Shown in pieces: positions 23,488 to 32,500 of a stretch of 32,500 bases of DNA. The stretch lies in the IMG/VR virus record IMGVR_UViG_3300030333_006078, positions 451 through 32,950 of that record. One strand, written 5' to 3'. Numbering within the stretch: position 1 is the first letter of the stretch; the number at the start of each line of letters is the position of its first letter. Below the pieces are notes generated by a model. The model made no database searches, had not been told where the DNA came from, and saw nothing but the letters and a program-made list of their open reading frames with translations. Source of the DNA: a virus. Position numbers and translations under genes: made by a program.

Positions 23488-24142
23488 AGTAACATTTCAT
23501 GGCAATCTAGCCGACAAGCTTGACCAAAACCAATGGGAGCTTGAGGTAGAAAGTATTGCGGAGGCTATGCACGCCGTAGATATTATGTCTGACAGGAAAT
23601 TATCTTTCGCTATAATTGAAAACGAAAAACAGAATGTTAAATACAAAGTTTTAGTTGATGGTAAAAACTGTCTGTCCAAACCCGTTAACTCCCCCGAAGA
23701 GGCTTTAACGTCAGAGCTCTGCATTAAAAATAAAATGGAAACTATTGATATAGTTCCAGTTCTAGAAGGCGCGGGAGGCGGAGGAGACGGCGACAGCAAA
23801 GACATTATGATGGTGGTGGGTGGCGCACTTATGCTGGGCGCAGGGTTTGCCATGAAGAGTCCAATGATGACGCAGTTAGGTTTATTTGCTGTATTAAGCG
23901 GAATGGCTAATCTACTTGCCGAGCCCCCAGAGTTTGAAGACTTTAGAGAAATTCAACAAGTAAATAAAAGAGAATCTTACCTATTTAATGGGCCAATAAA
24001 TACTTATAACCCTGGTGGCCCTGTGCCGGTTGGCTATGGAAGAATGCTGGTTGGTTCACTAGCGATAGGCTTTTCTCAGTTTAGCGAAGACAAGAAAATT
24101 TACGTTCGACACTCGGACGGCACGGAGACTTGGTATCCTTAA
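23474..24142 (+). CDS. tail assembly protein, lambda gpI family
   Basis: The 222-residue protein has a ubiquitin-like start (TKVTFHGNLADKL, residues 4-16) and a glycine-rich linker (GAGGGGDGD near 100). A hydrophobic helical stretch follows (MMVVGGALMLGAGFAMKSPM, about 110-130). The end carries the family signature NPGGPVPVGYGRMLVGSLAI. gpI is needed for tail tip assembly but is thought not to remain in the virion. It lies between gpK and gpJ homologues, the conserved order. A gap of 12 bases, holding AAGGA, separates it from the gpJ gene. Confidence 0.87.
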   Translation: MSLTKVTFHGNLADKLDQNQWELEVESIAEAMHAVDIMSDRKLSFAIIENEKQNVKYKVLVDGKNCLSKPVNSPEEALTSELCIKNKMETIDIVPVLEGAGGGGDGDSKDIMMVVGGALMLGAGFAMKSPMMTQLGLFAVLSGMANLLAEPPEFEDFREIQQVNKRESYLFNGPINTYNPGGPVPVGYGRMLVGSLAIGFSQFSEDKKIYVRHSDGTETWYP

Positions 24143-24154
24143 GGAATTTTAAAT

Positions 24155-27100
24155 ATGGCCGCAAAAAAGACAGAAGCAATTAAAGGTGTTTATTTAGGTG
24201 ATGTTGAAAACGAACGTTACATCTCTAAAACTAAAGCTGAAGTTGTAGACCTAATTTCTGAAGATGGAATTGAAGGCTTGGTGCATCAAGAGTACGAGTT
24301 CTCAGGAACGGAAGGCTCTGTAGGTTACAGCAGCTATACAACAAAGGATTTAAACGCAGACCCAGAAAAGGGTAAGCTTTGCTCTATATACTGGAATGAA
24401 GTTCCCGTGCTAGATAAAGACAACGGAAACTTTAACTACACAGATATAAATGTAACCACAAACCAAAGCACCTTCAACGCCTCCGGTTTCGTAAACAAAA
24501 GAGTCAAATCAATTGGCGAGCCAATCAAGGGGTCGGAAGAGAACACGACGTCTCATTATAGATATTATAAAGTATATAACAAATACTGCTCTAAAATAGT
24601 CATAGCTTTAAAAGTCGGAGCTCTTGGAAAAGTAGATAGATACAAGGGTACACGCAAAGAGCCAAATGAAAACTATGGAGAGTTACTGGACTCTTCTGTT
24701 ACAGTATCATTTTTTACTAGACCCCTTTATTCCTCCAAGTCTACCGATTTTACCCTAGGCGATAGAGTAACGGTTCAAGGCAACTTTACAAGCCCATACG
24801 TAAAAGATGTTGAATTAAACGTAGATTTAACTAAAGCAAGAAATCAAGCCGACGATGAGACGCTGGGATACGGAGACTTTTTAGGCTGGGAAGTTCAAGT
24901 AATTAGGGATACTGAAGAGCCCAAGACGCCCGACGTTAAAAATGCCACCCTGTTAGATTCTATCACGGAGGAAATCGAGTACCCTTTAACCGCCCCAAAT
25001 AGCTATATAATCAAAAGCGATTTTTCAGCAGAGTTCTTTAGCCAAGTGCCAGATAGAGCATACGACGTAAGACTACTCAAAGTAAGGATTCCAAGCAACT
25101 ACGACCCCATAAAGAAAACTTACGACGGGCCTTGGAATGGAACATGGAAGACAACCAAAGAGTGGACAGATAACCCCGCTTGGTGTTTTCATGACCTAAT
25201 AACGAACAAAAGGTATGGTTTAGGTAAATATATAACTGAAGCTTCATTTGATAAATGGACGCTTTATAAAATAGCTCAATACTGCGATACATTAGTGTCA
25301 GATGGAGCTGGAGGCCTAGAGCCTAGATTTACTTGCAACATTTTAATACAGAGCCGTGAAGATGCGTTTCAAGTCCTGAATGACATGGCCAGCGTTTTCA
25401 GAGCTATAGTCTACTACAGCTCGGGAACAGTATATGCAGTTCAAGATGCGCTCAAGGACTCTGTATTTCAATTTACAAATGCGAACGTAGAAAATGGAGA
25501 CTTTAACTACACAACCACAAGCGCCAAGGTTAGACACACTGTAGCGATAGTTAGATACAACGACAAAGAAAATTTTTATAAACCCGCAGTAGAGTATGTA
25601 GACGACGTAGAAGGAATCAGAAGGCACGGAATTAAAGAGAAAGAAATCTCAGCGTTCGGCTGCACCAGTAGAGGTCAAGCAATCAGACTCGGCAGGTGGA
25701 TATTAGCCACAGAAAGATTAGAGACAGAAACCGTAACCTTCACTGCTGGAACAGAGGGAGCGCTGGTCAGACCGGGAGACGTATTCACGGTTTCAGATTC
25801 TAATAGGTTATTGAAAAGGCGCGGCGGCAGAGTTGAGCAGTTCACGCGCATCAACAACAGTCGATTTACCATCCTTTTAGACAGCAAGCTAGAAGCTCTT
25901 GCTACCGGAAGAGATTATCAGCTTACCCTGTCTGCGCCGTCTTTTTTCTTTGACCCAGCCCAAACAGCGATAGAAAACACAGACCAAGAGCAGTACGTAA
26001 GAAATCATCACGTTCAAAAATTTACGATAACCAATGCGTCCGTAGATTATGATAGCGGAAGCACGGGTAAGTCCTTAGTTACCATACAATGCAAAGACGA
26101 AAACGGAAATGACGTTACCTGTCTCAACACTGCTGGCACAGAGCTCAATAATTTAGGTTCAGTAATAGACAAAATGTCTTGGAGCATATTGGGTAGCGGA
26201 GTTGATGACGATGCCTCTATTACTCAAGAAAAAGTAAACCAAGACATCAGATACAGGGCAATCAACGTATCTGAAAAAGAGCTTAACAAGTTTGAAATAG
26301 CAGCCGTAGAATATAAAGAAGAAAAGTATCAAGAAATCGATAGCGCCCTGACCTACGAAAATCAAATTACATTCGACATCCCCTTGGGTCCGAGCAGACT
26401 TGAGATAACCAATGCCCAAGAACCGATTACAGAACACACTAGGGCAATCAATTATCTCGTACACCCAAACACCAACACCGATGGTTTATCTTACTATGCG
26501 GTATTCGTCAAAAAGGGAAGCGACTTTACAGGAAGCGCTGTCCCAAGCGAAGAGTTCTTGGTGGACAAGATTTATTCTAGGACTAATTTATCTGGTAAAT
26601 ACGTACCAGCTTCAGAGGATGATTATTACTTTAGAGTATATTCAGTAAACTCCTTAAATCAATATTCCACAACGGGCGGTGAGTCCAATGGTTTTGCTGC
26701 TACGAACGCAAACCCAGGCTCAGTAGACCCAATTAAAGACGTCACAATCACTTCTCTCAGGCTTTCGGATGATACGGGAGCCAACACTTCTGGAACAAGT
26801 GACCCAGTAGCGGGGCAAAATATCAGTGGCAGCTCAGAAAGGGTAGACTTTTTTAACGGTTCAGATTTGCAGATAGTTTGGAAAACTTCTATACCTAGCC
26901 TTCAAGGCATTAATATTTCATTTGATTTTGATTTTAGAATTAGAATCTATAAAGGTTATCCACAAGGAGGCACGCTACTTAAAACCGTTCAAGCGTATAG
27001 ACCCATAGACTGGGATTTATCTTTCACGACCTTTGAGCTTCCGCTAGAAGATATAGTGGATATGACCAAGGTCGAAAATGGTGGTAACATAGACTTATAC

Positions 27101-28516
27101 GATGCATACAGAGACTTAACTTTTGAGGTGGACGCGGTCAGCTCCACAACGGATTCTAATGGAAATATTACGTACTCCTATTCCTCTACTGGAAACACCA
27201 ATGGATACGATAGGCTGTATGTTTCTAATCCGCCGCCCAGTAGAGCTTCAGGAATCCAAGGCTTCATCGATATTAATGGCAACATTAAAGTTTTCAATGT
27301 TAGTAGGCCAACAGATGCCCAAGCGGTATATATTATAGCCGCCAAGCGGGACTTTGATTGGGATGACTTCATAACGAAAAGAAATGATGCGTCCTACGCG
27401 TTCCATCCCATTAAGATTTCTCCTATTACCAGCGATGACCCAGTGTTCGAAATGGACCCCGCGTTCAAAACGGACGACATGGAAGAGGCTTATGTAGCGA
27501 TAGCTTACTGTGATGATTTTGATGCAGACGTTTTAACGTACGCTACGGATAACGCAATAACCTCTTACGTTGAGGCTAACAAACTAGAAGCAAGAATGTC
27601 CGACCCCAAGAAGTTTTCTAAAGTAACCCCAGAGGTTATGGACCTAATCGGAGAAGGCTGGAAAGCGTGGATTAAAATAGACCAAGAAGGAAACTGGTAT
27701 GGAAGAAATGTTGATTGCGTAGAAGACAGAACGGGTGAGGCCGAAAACCAAAGCTTTAAAGGGTATTTACCTTTCTACTGCGGAAGAAGAGTTCCACTAA
27801 TACAGTATGAAGCTATAAACAGCACAGCTAATCCAGCTATTTATTTGAATAGAAATGTGGGCGGGGCTCTTTACCAAGACTTTTTTAGCGCAAGCTGTTT
27901 GTATCATTTACCAACGCCTGCGTCTCATAGCGGGGCTGGATATCCTTACCCAAATACATACACGGAAGAAACCAAATTAATAGGAGGTTACTTTACGCCT
28001 ACGGATAGTAATCTAGAATTTTACACAAACACCACAGCAAACCACCCATACAACGGAGAAAGGTTTGCAAAGAGCTTTAAAAGATTCAGGGTACATTTTA
28101 AAGAAAACAAAGGATTCCAAATAGAAAATGCCTCTGGAGGCTATTGGGTGGTAGGAATGAACGTAAACCATAAGCCTTATTTTGACCAAGAAATACTGGA
28201 CGGAATAGGAAGGCTACCGAATTTTGATGCGACTATGTTCGATTATGAATCTCAAGTTGACGCAGGAGCGTTCCGAGCTTTGGAGCTAGTCACACCAAAC
28301 GGAGAGGACGCTTACATTGGAGGAAGTGACGCTTTCTATAACTATCACCCCGCTGGCTTCGTGCAGGGATGGGGAGGACTAGCAAAGACTAATGATTACT
28401 TTGACATACATATGGGCCACATGATTGATGGCTCCTATTTGAAAGAAGCTATATTCTTCGTGATGGCTTCCACGCAAGACCGTAAAGACTTAACACACAA
28501 CTCGCCCTGCTCATGA
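24155..28516 (+). CDS. tail tip attachment protein, lambda gpJ family
   Basis: The 1453-residue protein forms the central tail tip and contacts the host receptor. The N-terminal 600 residues are gpJ-like: RYISKTKAEVVDLISEDGIEG at the start, LLDSITEEIEYPL, DRAYDVRLLKVRIPSNYDP, PAWCFHDLITNKRYGLGKYI, DMASVFRAIVYYSSG and VRPGDVFTVSD. Fibronectin type III-like segments follow from about residue 735 to 850 (YYAVFVKKG, YYFRVYSVNSLNQ). The last 290 residues (from WKAWIKIDQEGNWYG) are aromatic- and glycine-rich and differ in style; they are the best candidate for the receptor-binding part. It is longer than lambda gpJ (1132). AAGGA lies 11 bases before the ATG. Confidence 0.9.
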   Translation: MAAKKTEAIKGVYLGDVENERYISKTKAEVVDLISEDGIEGLVHQEYEFSGTEGSVGYSSYTTKDLNADPEKGKLCSIYWNEVPVLDKDNGNFNYTDINVTTNQSTFNASGFVNKRVKSIGEPIKGSEENTTSHYRYYKVYNKYCSKIVIALKVGALGKVDRYKGTRKEPNENYGELLDSSVTVSFFTRPLYSSKSTDFTLGDRVTVQGNFTSPYVKDVELNVDLTKARNQADDETLGYGDFLGWEVQVIRDTEEPKTPDVKNATLLDSITEEIEYPLTAPNSYIIKSDFSAEFFSQVPDRAYDVRLLKVRIPSNYDPIKKTYDGPWNGTWKTTKEWTDNPAWCFHDLITNKRYGLGKYITEASFDKWTLYKIAQYCDTLVSDGAGGLEPRFTCNILIQSREDAFQVLNDMASVFRAIVYYSSGTVYAVQDALKDSVFQFTNANVENGDFNYTTTSAKVRHTVAIVRYNDKENFYKPAVEYVDDVEGIRRHGIKEKEISAFGCTSRGQAIRLGRWILATERLETETVTFTAGTEGALVRPGDVFTVSDSNRLLKRRGGRVEQFTRINNSRFTILLDSKLEALATGRDYQLTLSAPSFFFDPAQTAIENTDQEQYVRNHHVQKFTITNASVDYDSGSTGKSLVTIQCKDENGNDVTCLNTAGTELNNLGSVIDKMSWSILGSGVDDDASITQEKVNQDIRYRAINVSEKELNKFEIAAVEYKEEKYQEIDSALTYENQITFDIPLGPSRLEITNAQEPITEHTRAINYLVHPNTNTDGLSYYAVFVKKGSDFTGSAVPSEEFLVDKIYSRTNLSGKYVPASEDDYYFRVYSVNSLNQYSTTGGESNGFAATNANPGSVDPIKDVTITSLRLSDDTGANTSGTSDPVAGQNISGSSERVDFFNGSDLQIVWKTSIPSLQGINISFDFDFRIRIYKGYPQGGTLLKTVQAYRPIDWDLSFTTFELPLEDIVDMTKVENGGNIDLYDAYRDLTFEVDAVSSTTDSNGNITYSYSSTGNTNGYDRLYVSNPPPSRASGIQGFIDINGNIKVFNVSRPTDAQAVYIIAAKRDFDWDDFITKRNDASYAFHPIKISPITSDDPVFEMDPAFKTDDMEEAYVAIAYCDDFDADVLTYATDNAITSYVEANKLEARMSDPKKFSKVTPEVMDLIGEGWKAWIKIDQEGNWYGRNVDCVEDRTGEAENQSFKGYLPFYCGRRVPLIQYEAINSTANPAIYLNRNVGGALYQDFFSASCLYHLPTPASHSGAGYPYPNTYTEETKLIGGYFTPTDSNLEFYTNTTANHPYNGERFAKSFKRFRVHFKENKGFQIENASGGYWVVGMNVNHKPYFDQEILDGIGRLPNFDATMFDYESQVDAGAFRALELVTPNGEDAYIGGSDAFYNYHPAGFVQGWGGLAKTNDYFDIHMGHMIDGSYLKEAIFFVMASTQDRKDLTHNSPCS

Positions 28517-29262
28517 ACAACAACTTAATCATATTCTATAAAGACCAATCTAAAGATGTTTTTTCATTCGCTTTGGATACCGATGAACAATCAGCCTTAT
28601 CTAAATTCGAGAAGATGAGGCCCAACATCAATAAAGAAGATGTAGTTAAATACTTTTACATCACCGAAGATAAAACGCCAGCGGACACATACGGTAAATA
28701 CTGCGAGCTTACGGAAAACAAAAAGATGAAATTAAATTTCCGTAATTTACTCATCGATAAAAGGGTTGAAGAGATACGCAAAAAGAGAGACTCTATCTTG
28801 ACAGGGCTAGATGTTCCATTCATGAAGTCTCTGGAGGAAGATAACGACCAAGTTAAGAAACACATCGTTAAAATGAAAAACTTCTTGAGAGATTTACCAG
28901 ATAATTTTAAATTTCATTTGATGGAAACCGAGGAGGAAATAGTTAAGTATAATCCCTTTGGTAATATTTTTGAAGTCATTGTGATAGACGGCGGTAAAGG
29001 CTACAGCAAGCCGCCAAAGGTAACCATCGACTCGCCAAGCAACGGCTTCCAAGCTGAAGCTATAGCTTTCATAAAAGACGGTAAAGTATCAAGAATAGAA
29101 GTCACTGAGCCGGGATGCGGCTACAACTTCGTTCCTAGCGTAACTATAGAAGACGAAAAAACAGAAAATAAATGTATAGCTATGTGCGGCGTACCGCAAA
29201 ACTGTTTCTTAACTGAAGAGCAGATTTTGAATAATACCAAGTCTCATTACTTGGTGTCGTAG
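28513..29262 (+). CDS. tail assembly chaperone-like protein with GY-repeat domain
   Basis: In the 249-residue protein, residues about 82-130 (RVEEIRKKRDSILTGLD, then FLRDLP) fit the phage tail assembly chaperone pattern of an R-rich helix, L-T-x-x-D and L-R-D-L-P. Residues 155-215 hold two copies of a short beta motif: IDGGKGYSKPPKVTI and EPGCGYNFVPSVTI. This motif occurs in phage structural proteins. The start overlaps the gpJ stop (ATGA), so translation is coupled. A helper for gpJ or fibre assembly is likely, but it could also be a minor structural protein. The 3' end overlaps the convergent tape measure gene by 16 bases. Confidence 0.58.
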   Translation: MNNNLIIFYKDQSKDVFSFALDTDEQSALSKFEKMRPNINKEDVVKYFYITEDKTPADTYGKYCELTENKKMKLNFRNLLIDKRVEEIRKKRDSILTGLDVPFMKSLEEDNDQVKKHIVKMKNFLRDLPDNFKFHLMETEEEIVKYNPFGNIFEVIVIDGGKGYSKPPKVTIDSPSNGFQAEAIAFIKDGKVSRIEVTEPGCGYNFVPSVTIEDEKTENKCIAMCGVPQNCFLTEEQILNNTKSHYLVS

Positions 29263-32200
29263 AGCATTCCTCCCGGACGTTTCTGTTCGATAATCACATC
29301 CATTACCGAGGTCTTGATTCTAGAGGCCAGCTCCTTGCTCTCTTGCTCCGTGAGGTCGCCAGCGCCAGTGGCATTAGTGGTGTCAGCCGTAACATTTCCG
29401 CTGGAGTCAACGTTGACCGCTATATTGATATTATTTGTGGTGGTGGTAGAACCTCCGATTCCAGAGCCCTCACTTGAGCTTGTGCCTTTGCTTCCTGGCA
29501 TGGCCGTAATCGTGTGAGGTTTGCGTACAAGGCCTCCTGCGGCGAATTTGGCAAGTTTACCCGTGTTGAGCCTATCGAAGAACTCTGTGCCATATTCATC
29601 AACCGTATCCTTGTTGACCACGTACTCTCCGCCCATCAATAGAGCTGGCACATTATCGCTGTTCATGCCGCCCATAGCGAATTTTCTTGGGGCGTTGATT
29701 ATGCCTCCTTTGGCCTTGTAGGTTGGTGAAATAAACGCGCCCTTGCCGCCTGTGAGAGCTCCTGACACGAGCATCGAAGCCGCTCCAAATAGGAAGCCGT
29801 ATCTGCGTCCTTGTTTCTGGCGCTCGTGTTTTTCCATCGCCTCATCCTGAGATTTGAGGAATTCAAGCTTCTCCTTCTGGTAGTTGAAGAAGGTGTCCAT
29901 TTTCTCAAATTTGTATTTGTTTTGAGGATTGTTCTCGTTGGTCATGGCGAAGGCTGACAGTTTGGAATCCTGTATCAACTTACCCATCTCAGGACGCTTA
30001 AGGTTATCCATTACATATTTGTTTTTGAGATGCACCTTGTAAGAGCCCTTGCCAATTTCGATGGAAGATTGGTCAAACAAATCTCTGTCTAGATTCTTGC
30101 CGACTTCTGGATATTTTTCAGCTATGGTTTTGATTGCTTCAATTCTTTGCGGGGTCAGCGAGTCGTTGAGGTTTACTCTGTAGCCTCTGTGCGTTTCGAG
30201 CTCTTTCTCGCCAGTCTCTCTGCCCAACCAGTCCTTCTTGTCTTCTTCGCCAAACTGTTTGTAGTTGAATGCTTGTATGCCCGCCGCTCTTAAGTCCCTA
30301 GCTTTCGTAAGCTCTTGTCTTTTGATGTTTGCGAGTCTAGCGATGGCGCCACCCTTTTCGGCTGTGACTACGTTGGCGCTGTTGAGGGCGTCAAAGAACT
30401 TTTGCCCATATGCGTTTACGGCTGATTTTCTGATAACATACTCACCCTTGGTCAAGTAAGCTGGTACGTCATCTTTCGTTCCAGAGCCTCCGCTAACTAT
30501 ACCTCCAGATGCGTAACCTTTAACTTCTCCGCCCTTTTTCATTTTGCCGCCGCGCCCAAGAACCGCATCAAAAATCGAATTGACACCCATTTGAAGTGCG
30601 TTGTCAAGCATCTTGTCGGCCATGTTTGCGAACATGTCACCAAACGCTTCTTTTAGCTTCTTGGTTCCTTTGATTGCTTCACTAAACGCTCCTGCTGTTC
30701 CAGTGCGGAAGTCCTGAGCGAATTCCGCGCCCATTCTATTGATATCTTTGAAGTAGTCTTGTTGGCTGTAGCTGAAGCCCGCGCGAACTGTTTCTGCGAG
30801 GTTTTTAAATCCGTATTCGCCAGCTTCAATCGCCGCTTCATTTGCTTTTTCTAAAGCCTGTCTGTACTGGGCCGTGGGGATTACGCCAGCTTCGTAAAGT
30901 TTGATTGTGTTTTGTAGTTCGTCGTTGTAGCCTCTGCTTGCGGCCCCTAAAGCTTTTCTTCTGGCTTTTACATGGTCTTGTATTTCCGCGTCAGTTCTTT
31001 GCCCCGGAACCTGAATGAACGATTGTGTGCTCTGCGCTGCCGCTTGTTCATAAACGGAAGCCTTGGCTAAATTTTGACCGTTACGCACCATTGAGTTGGC
31101 TTTAGAAAGTCTTTCTTGGGCGTGTTCAAGCTCAAGCTTGTTATAGTCTTCCATTTTGTCTTTGACCTTTTCCGTAAGGTCATGAGTTCCGTCTAGGATG
31201 CCAGCAACCATAGCGTCATATTTAGATTTAACGTCCGCAAAGGTAGCGCCACCAGCCTTAAAGGCTTCGTTCATATTGTCAAAGTTCTGTAAAAGTAAAT
31301 CAAATTGCACCTGTTTCAGCGATGCTCTAATATCGTTTTCGTGTTTGTCGCCAAATTCTTTTAAAGCATTTTGTAGGTGAGCTCTTAAATCTTCTGATAT
31401 ATTTTTGTCTGCGAGCATCTTTTGGATATCTCCACCGTACTTTTTCATTGCGTGAGCGAGCTCGTCTTGTATTTTTAGTTGCTTTTCAGTAAGTGCGCCT
31501 CCCGGCCCTTGACCCCCATCAATCGGGTGGGTATAATCAAGTAGGAAGCTCTCCATCATTGAATCTATTTCTGATTTAAATTTTTCTGTAGTTGCGCGAG
31601 CTTTATCTTTAGCGCTGGTTCTTAGCACGAATGACTCAGCAATTTTCTGCGCGGTTTGGCTGGCTTGGTCAACTAAATTGGTGCTGAAGCCCATGCCAAC
31701 GGATGCTTTAGCTAAATCGGTTTGAGCAGCGGCGCGAGCGTTCTTAGCGACCATTGCTTGGTAATCGGCAAATACTCTAAGGTGTTTTTCTAATTGCTCG
31801 CTATCTTTAACGGCTCCAGAATATACGCTGTTTATCGCTTTGGATTGCTTCTTAAGGTTTTCTAAGAACTTCTTGTATTTTTCAGCTTCGGTTTTAGCTT
31901 CAACTTCTATGTCAGCGGCCTTTTTGGTGTCTTCGGCTCTTTTCGCGGCATTGTCTTTGCCAGCGAGCATGTTCTTTATGGTTTGTCTCGCTAATTCAAA
32001 TTCTACGTCATAAGCTTTTTGTGCCGCCTTTTGGCCCGCTTCATCTGCCGCGAATTTCTTTTCGCCCATCTTTGCCATAGCTATGTTGTTAGCGGCCATG
32101 TCTATCTCAGCTTCGCTCAATACACCATCAAGTTTTTCAACATCAAAGTTCGACAAGAGAAGCTGAAGCCTGTCTCTTTCTTCGAGTATTTTTTCTATAT

Positions 32201-32500
32201 CTTTTTTCGACTCCGCTAGTATAGCTTCAGAATCCGAGCCTGTTTCAGCCATTTTAGAATACTTAGCTAAGGCCTTAGTGAACTCAGTGCTAGAATCATA
32301 AAGATTCCTATTAAACTCTTTTCTCGCAGCAGTCCATCTTTCCATTAATTCTACATTTTCTTTAACGTTTCCTGCTGCCCCCAACAGAGCCTTCAGCCTA
32401 TTTTTCTCTGCTTCTTTCCGTGCAGTCTCCTGTTTTGCTTCTGCTTCAGCGATTTTCTCTTTTACTTTAGCTTTAGTTTTATCAATAAAATCTCCGACTG
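29247..32500 (-). CDS. tape measure protein, N-terminal part outside window
   Basis: At least 1,083 residues are encoded and the frame stays open to the right edge; the TTG at 32384 is not a credible start because coiled-coil sequence continues upstream of it. The first 700 residues are long charged and alanine-rich helices. A lambda gpH-like region follows (AETVRAGFSYSQQDYFKDIN, then FGDMFANMADKMLDNALQMG). The C-terminal part has two copies of a GGxxxxxDxVPAxLxxGEYVxxK module, a separate domain between them and a hydrophobic stretch (FLFGAASMLVSGALTGG). The protein sets tail length and helps DNA entry. Hand counts of two 60-base lines in its 3' part gave about 50% GC, against roughly 33-40% in lines of the gpJ gene. 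Tail chaperone genes expected upstream are not in view. Confidence 0.86.
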   Translation of the reverse strand, partial: VGDFIDKTKAKVKEKIAEAEAKQETARKEAEKNRLKALLGAAGNVKENVELMERWTAARKEFNRNLYDSSTEFTKALAKYSKMAETGSDSEAILAESKKDIEKILEERDRLQLLLSNFDVEKLDGVLSEAEIDMAANNIAMAKMGEKKFAADEAGQKAAQKAYDVEFELARQTIKNMLAGKDNAAKRAEDTKKAADIEVEAKTEAEKYKKFLENLKKQSKAINSVYSGAVKDSEQLEKHLRVFADYQAMVAKNARAAAQTDLAKASVGMGFSTNLVDQASQTAQKIAESFVLRTSAKDKARATTEKFKSEIDSMMESFLLDYTHPIDGGQGPGGALTEKQLKIQDELAHAMKKYGGDIQKMLADKNISEDLRAHLQNALKEFGDKHENDIRASLKQVQFDLLLQNFDNMNEAFKAGGATFADVKSKYDAMVAGILDGTHDLTEKVKDKMEDYNKLELEHAQERLSKANSMVRNGQNLAKASVYEQAAAQSTQSFIQVPGQRTDAEIQDHVKARRKALGAASRGYNDELQNTIKLYEAGVIPTAQYRQALEKANEAAIEAGEYGFKNLAETVRAGFSYSQQDYFKDINRMGAEFAQDFRTGTAGAFSEAIKGTKKLKEAFGDMFANMADKMLDNALQMGVNSIFDAVLGRGGKMKKGGEVKGYASGGIVSGGSGTKDDVPAYLTKGEYVIRKSAVNAYGQKFFDALNSANVVTAEKGGAIARLANIKRQELTKARDLRAAGIQAFNYKQFGEEDKKDWLGRETGEKELETHRGYRVNLNDSLTPQRIEAIKTIAEKYPEVGKNLDRDLFDQSSIEIGKGSYKVHLKNKYVMDNLKRPEMGKLIQDSKLSAFAMTNENNPQNKYKFEKMDTFFNYQKEKLEFLKSQDEAMEKHERQKQGRRYGFLFGAASMLVSGALTGGKGAFISPTYKAKGGIINAPRKFAMGGMNSDNVPALLMGGEYVVNKDTVDEYGTEFFDRLNTGKLAKFAAGGLVRKPHTITAMPGSKGTSSSEGSGIGGSTTTTNNINIAVNVDSSGNVTADTTNATGAGDLTEQESKELASRIKTSVMDVIIEQKRPGGMLYDTK
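29565..29660 (-). repeat. tape measure C-terminal module, copy 2
   Basis: Encodes DNVPALLMGGEYVVNKDTVD followed by EYGTEFFDRLN. It shares with copy 1 the D-x-VPA, GEYV, K, YG, FFD and LN positions. It is a protein-level repeat; the DNA of the two copies has clearly diverged. Confidence 0.7.
30381..30476 (-). repeat. tape measure C-terminal module, copy 1
   Basis: Encodes DDVPAYLTKGEYVIRKSAVN followed by AYGQKFFDALN, matching copy 2 at 29565-29660. The two are about 270 residues apart in the protein. Confidence 0.7.

Overview
The window is part of a tailed double-stranded DNA bacteriophage genome (Caudoviricetes). The tail tip genes are lambda-like (families of gpM, gpL, gpK, gpI and gpJ) and there is a long tape measure gene, so a siphovirus with a long flexible tail is most likely. 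The lambda-type tip, the GT9 heptosyltransferase-like domain and the overall gene style suggest a Gram-negative, probably aquatic host. The host cannot be named from the sequence. Only the first 303 bases are not protein-coding phage DNA in the usual sense: they are the 3' two thirds of a tmRNA (ssrA) whose 5' end lies left of the window.

Layout. (1) 1-303: tmRNA with its tag-coding stretch, three pseudoknots and a CCA 3' end. (2) 311-13660, plus strand: replication, recombination and nucleotide-sugar functions. These are a Vsr-like endonuclease, a small acidic protein, a DnaB-type helicase, a DnaG-type primase, a Cas4/RecB-like nuclease, a DNA polymerase III alpha split into a PHP protein and a polymerase core with three genes between them, an SSB-like protein, two glycosyltransferase genes and a probable single-strand annealing protein. 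(3) 13647-21016, minus strand: six tightly packed genes for a tail-tube-like protein and a series of Ig-like (IPT/TIG) and cupredoxin-like structural proteins, probably tail decoration or receptor-binding parts, ending in a small tail-fibre-assembly-like gene. (4) 21118-29262, plus strand: the tail tip series M, L, K, I, J, followed by an assembly-chaperone-like gene. (5) 29247-32500, minus strand: the C-terminal 1,080 or so residues of the tape measure protein, open at the right edge.

How it works together. Helicase, primase, polymerase core, separate PHP subunit, DEDDh proofreading exonuclease and SSB-like protein form a nearly complete phage replisome. No sliding clamp or loader is seen here. 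The annealing protein and the PD-(D/E)XK nucleases would serve recombination and end processing. Nearly all early genes overlap or abut. The three larger gaps (before the helicase, SSB-like and annealing protein genes) each hold a sigma70-like promoter whose -10 element lies only 6-7 bases from the ATG, which predicts leaderless mRNAs. The two plus/minus convergent junctions overlap by 14 and 16 bases, leaving no room for terminators.

The most notable points are the seamless split of dnaE around a nuclease-cupin-exonuclease cassette, the tmRNA at the left edge, a GT9 glycosyltransferase domain divided by two in-frame stops, the leaderless promoter geometry, a phage structural protein with a complete cupredoxin-type copper ligand set, and carbohydrate-binding-like modules in gpM and gpL. 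All functional names come from reading protein motifs by eye; no database search was run.
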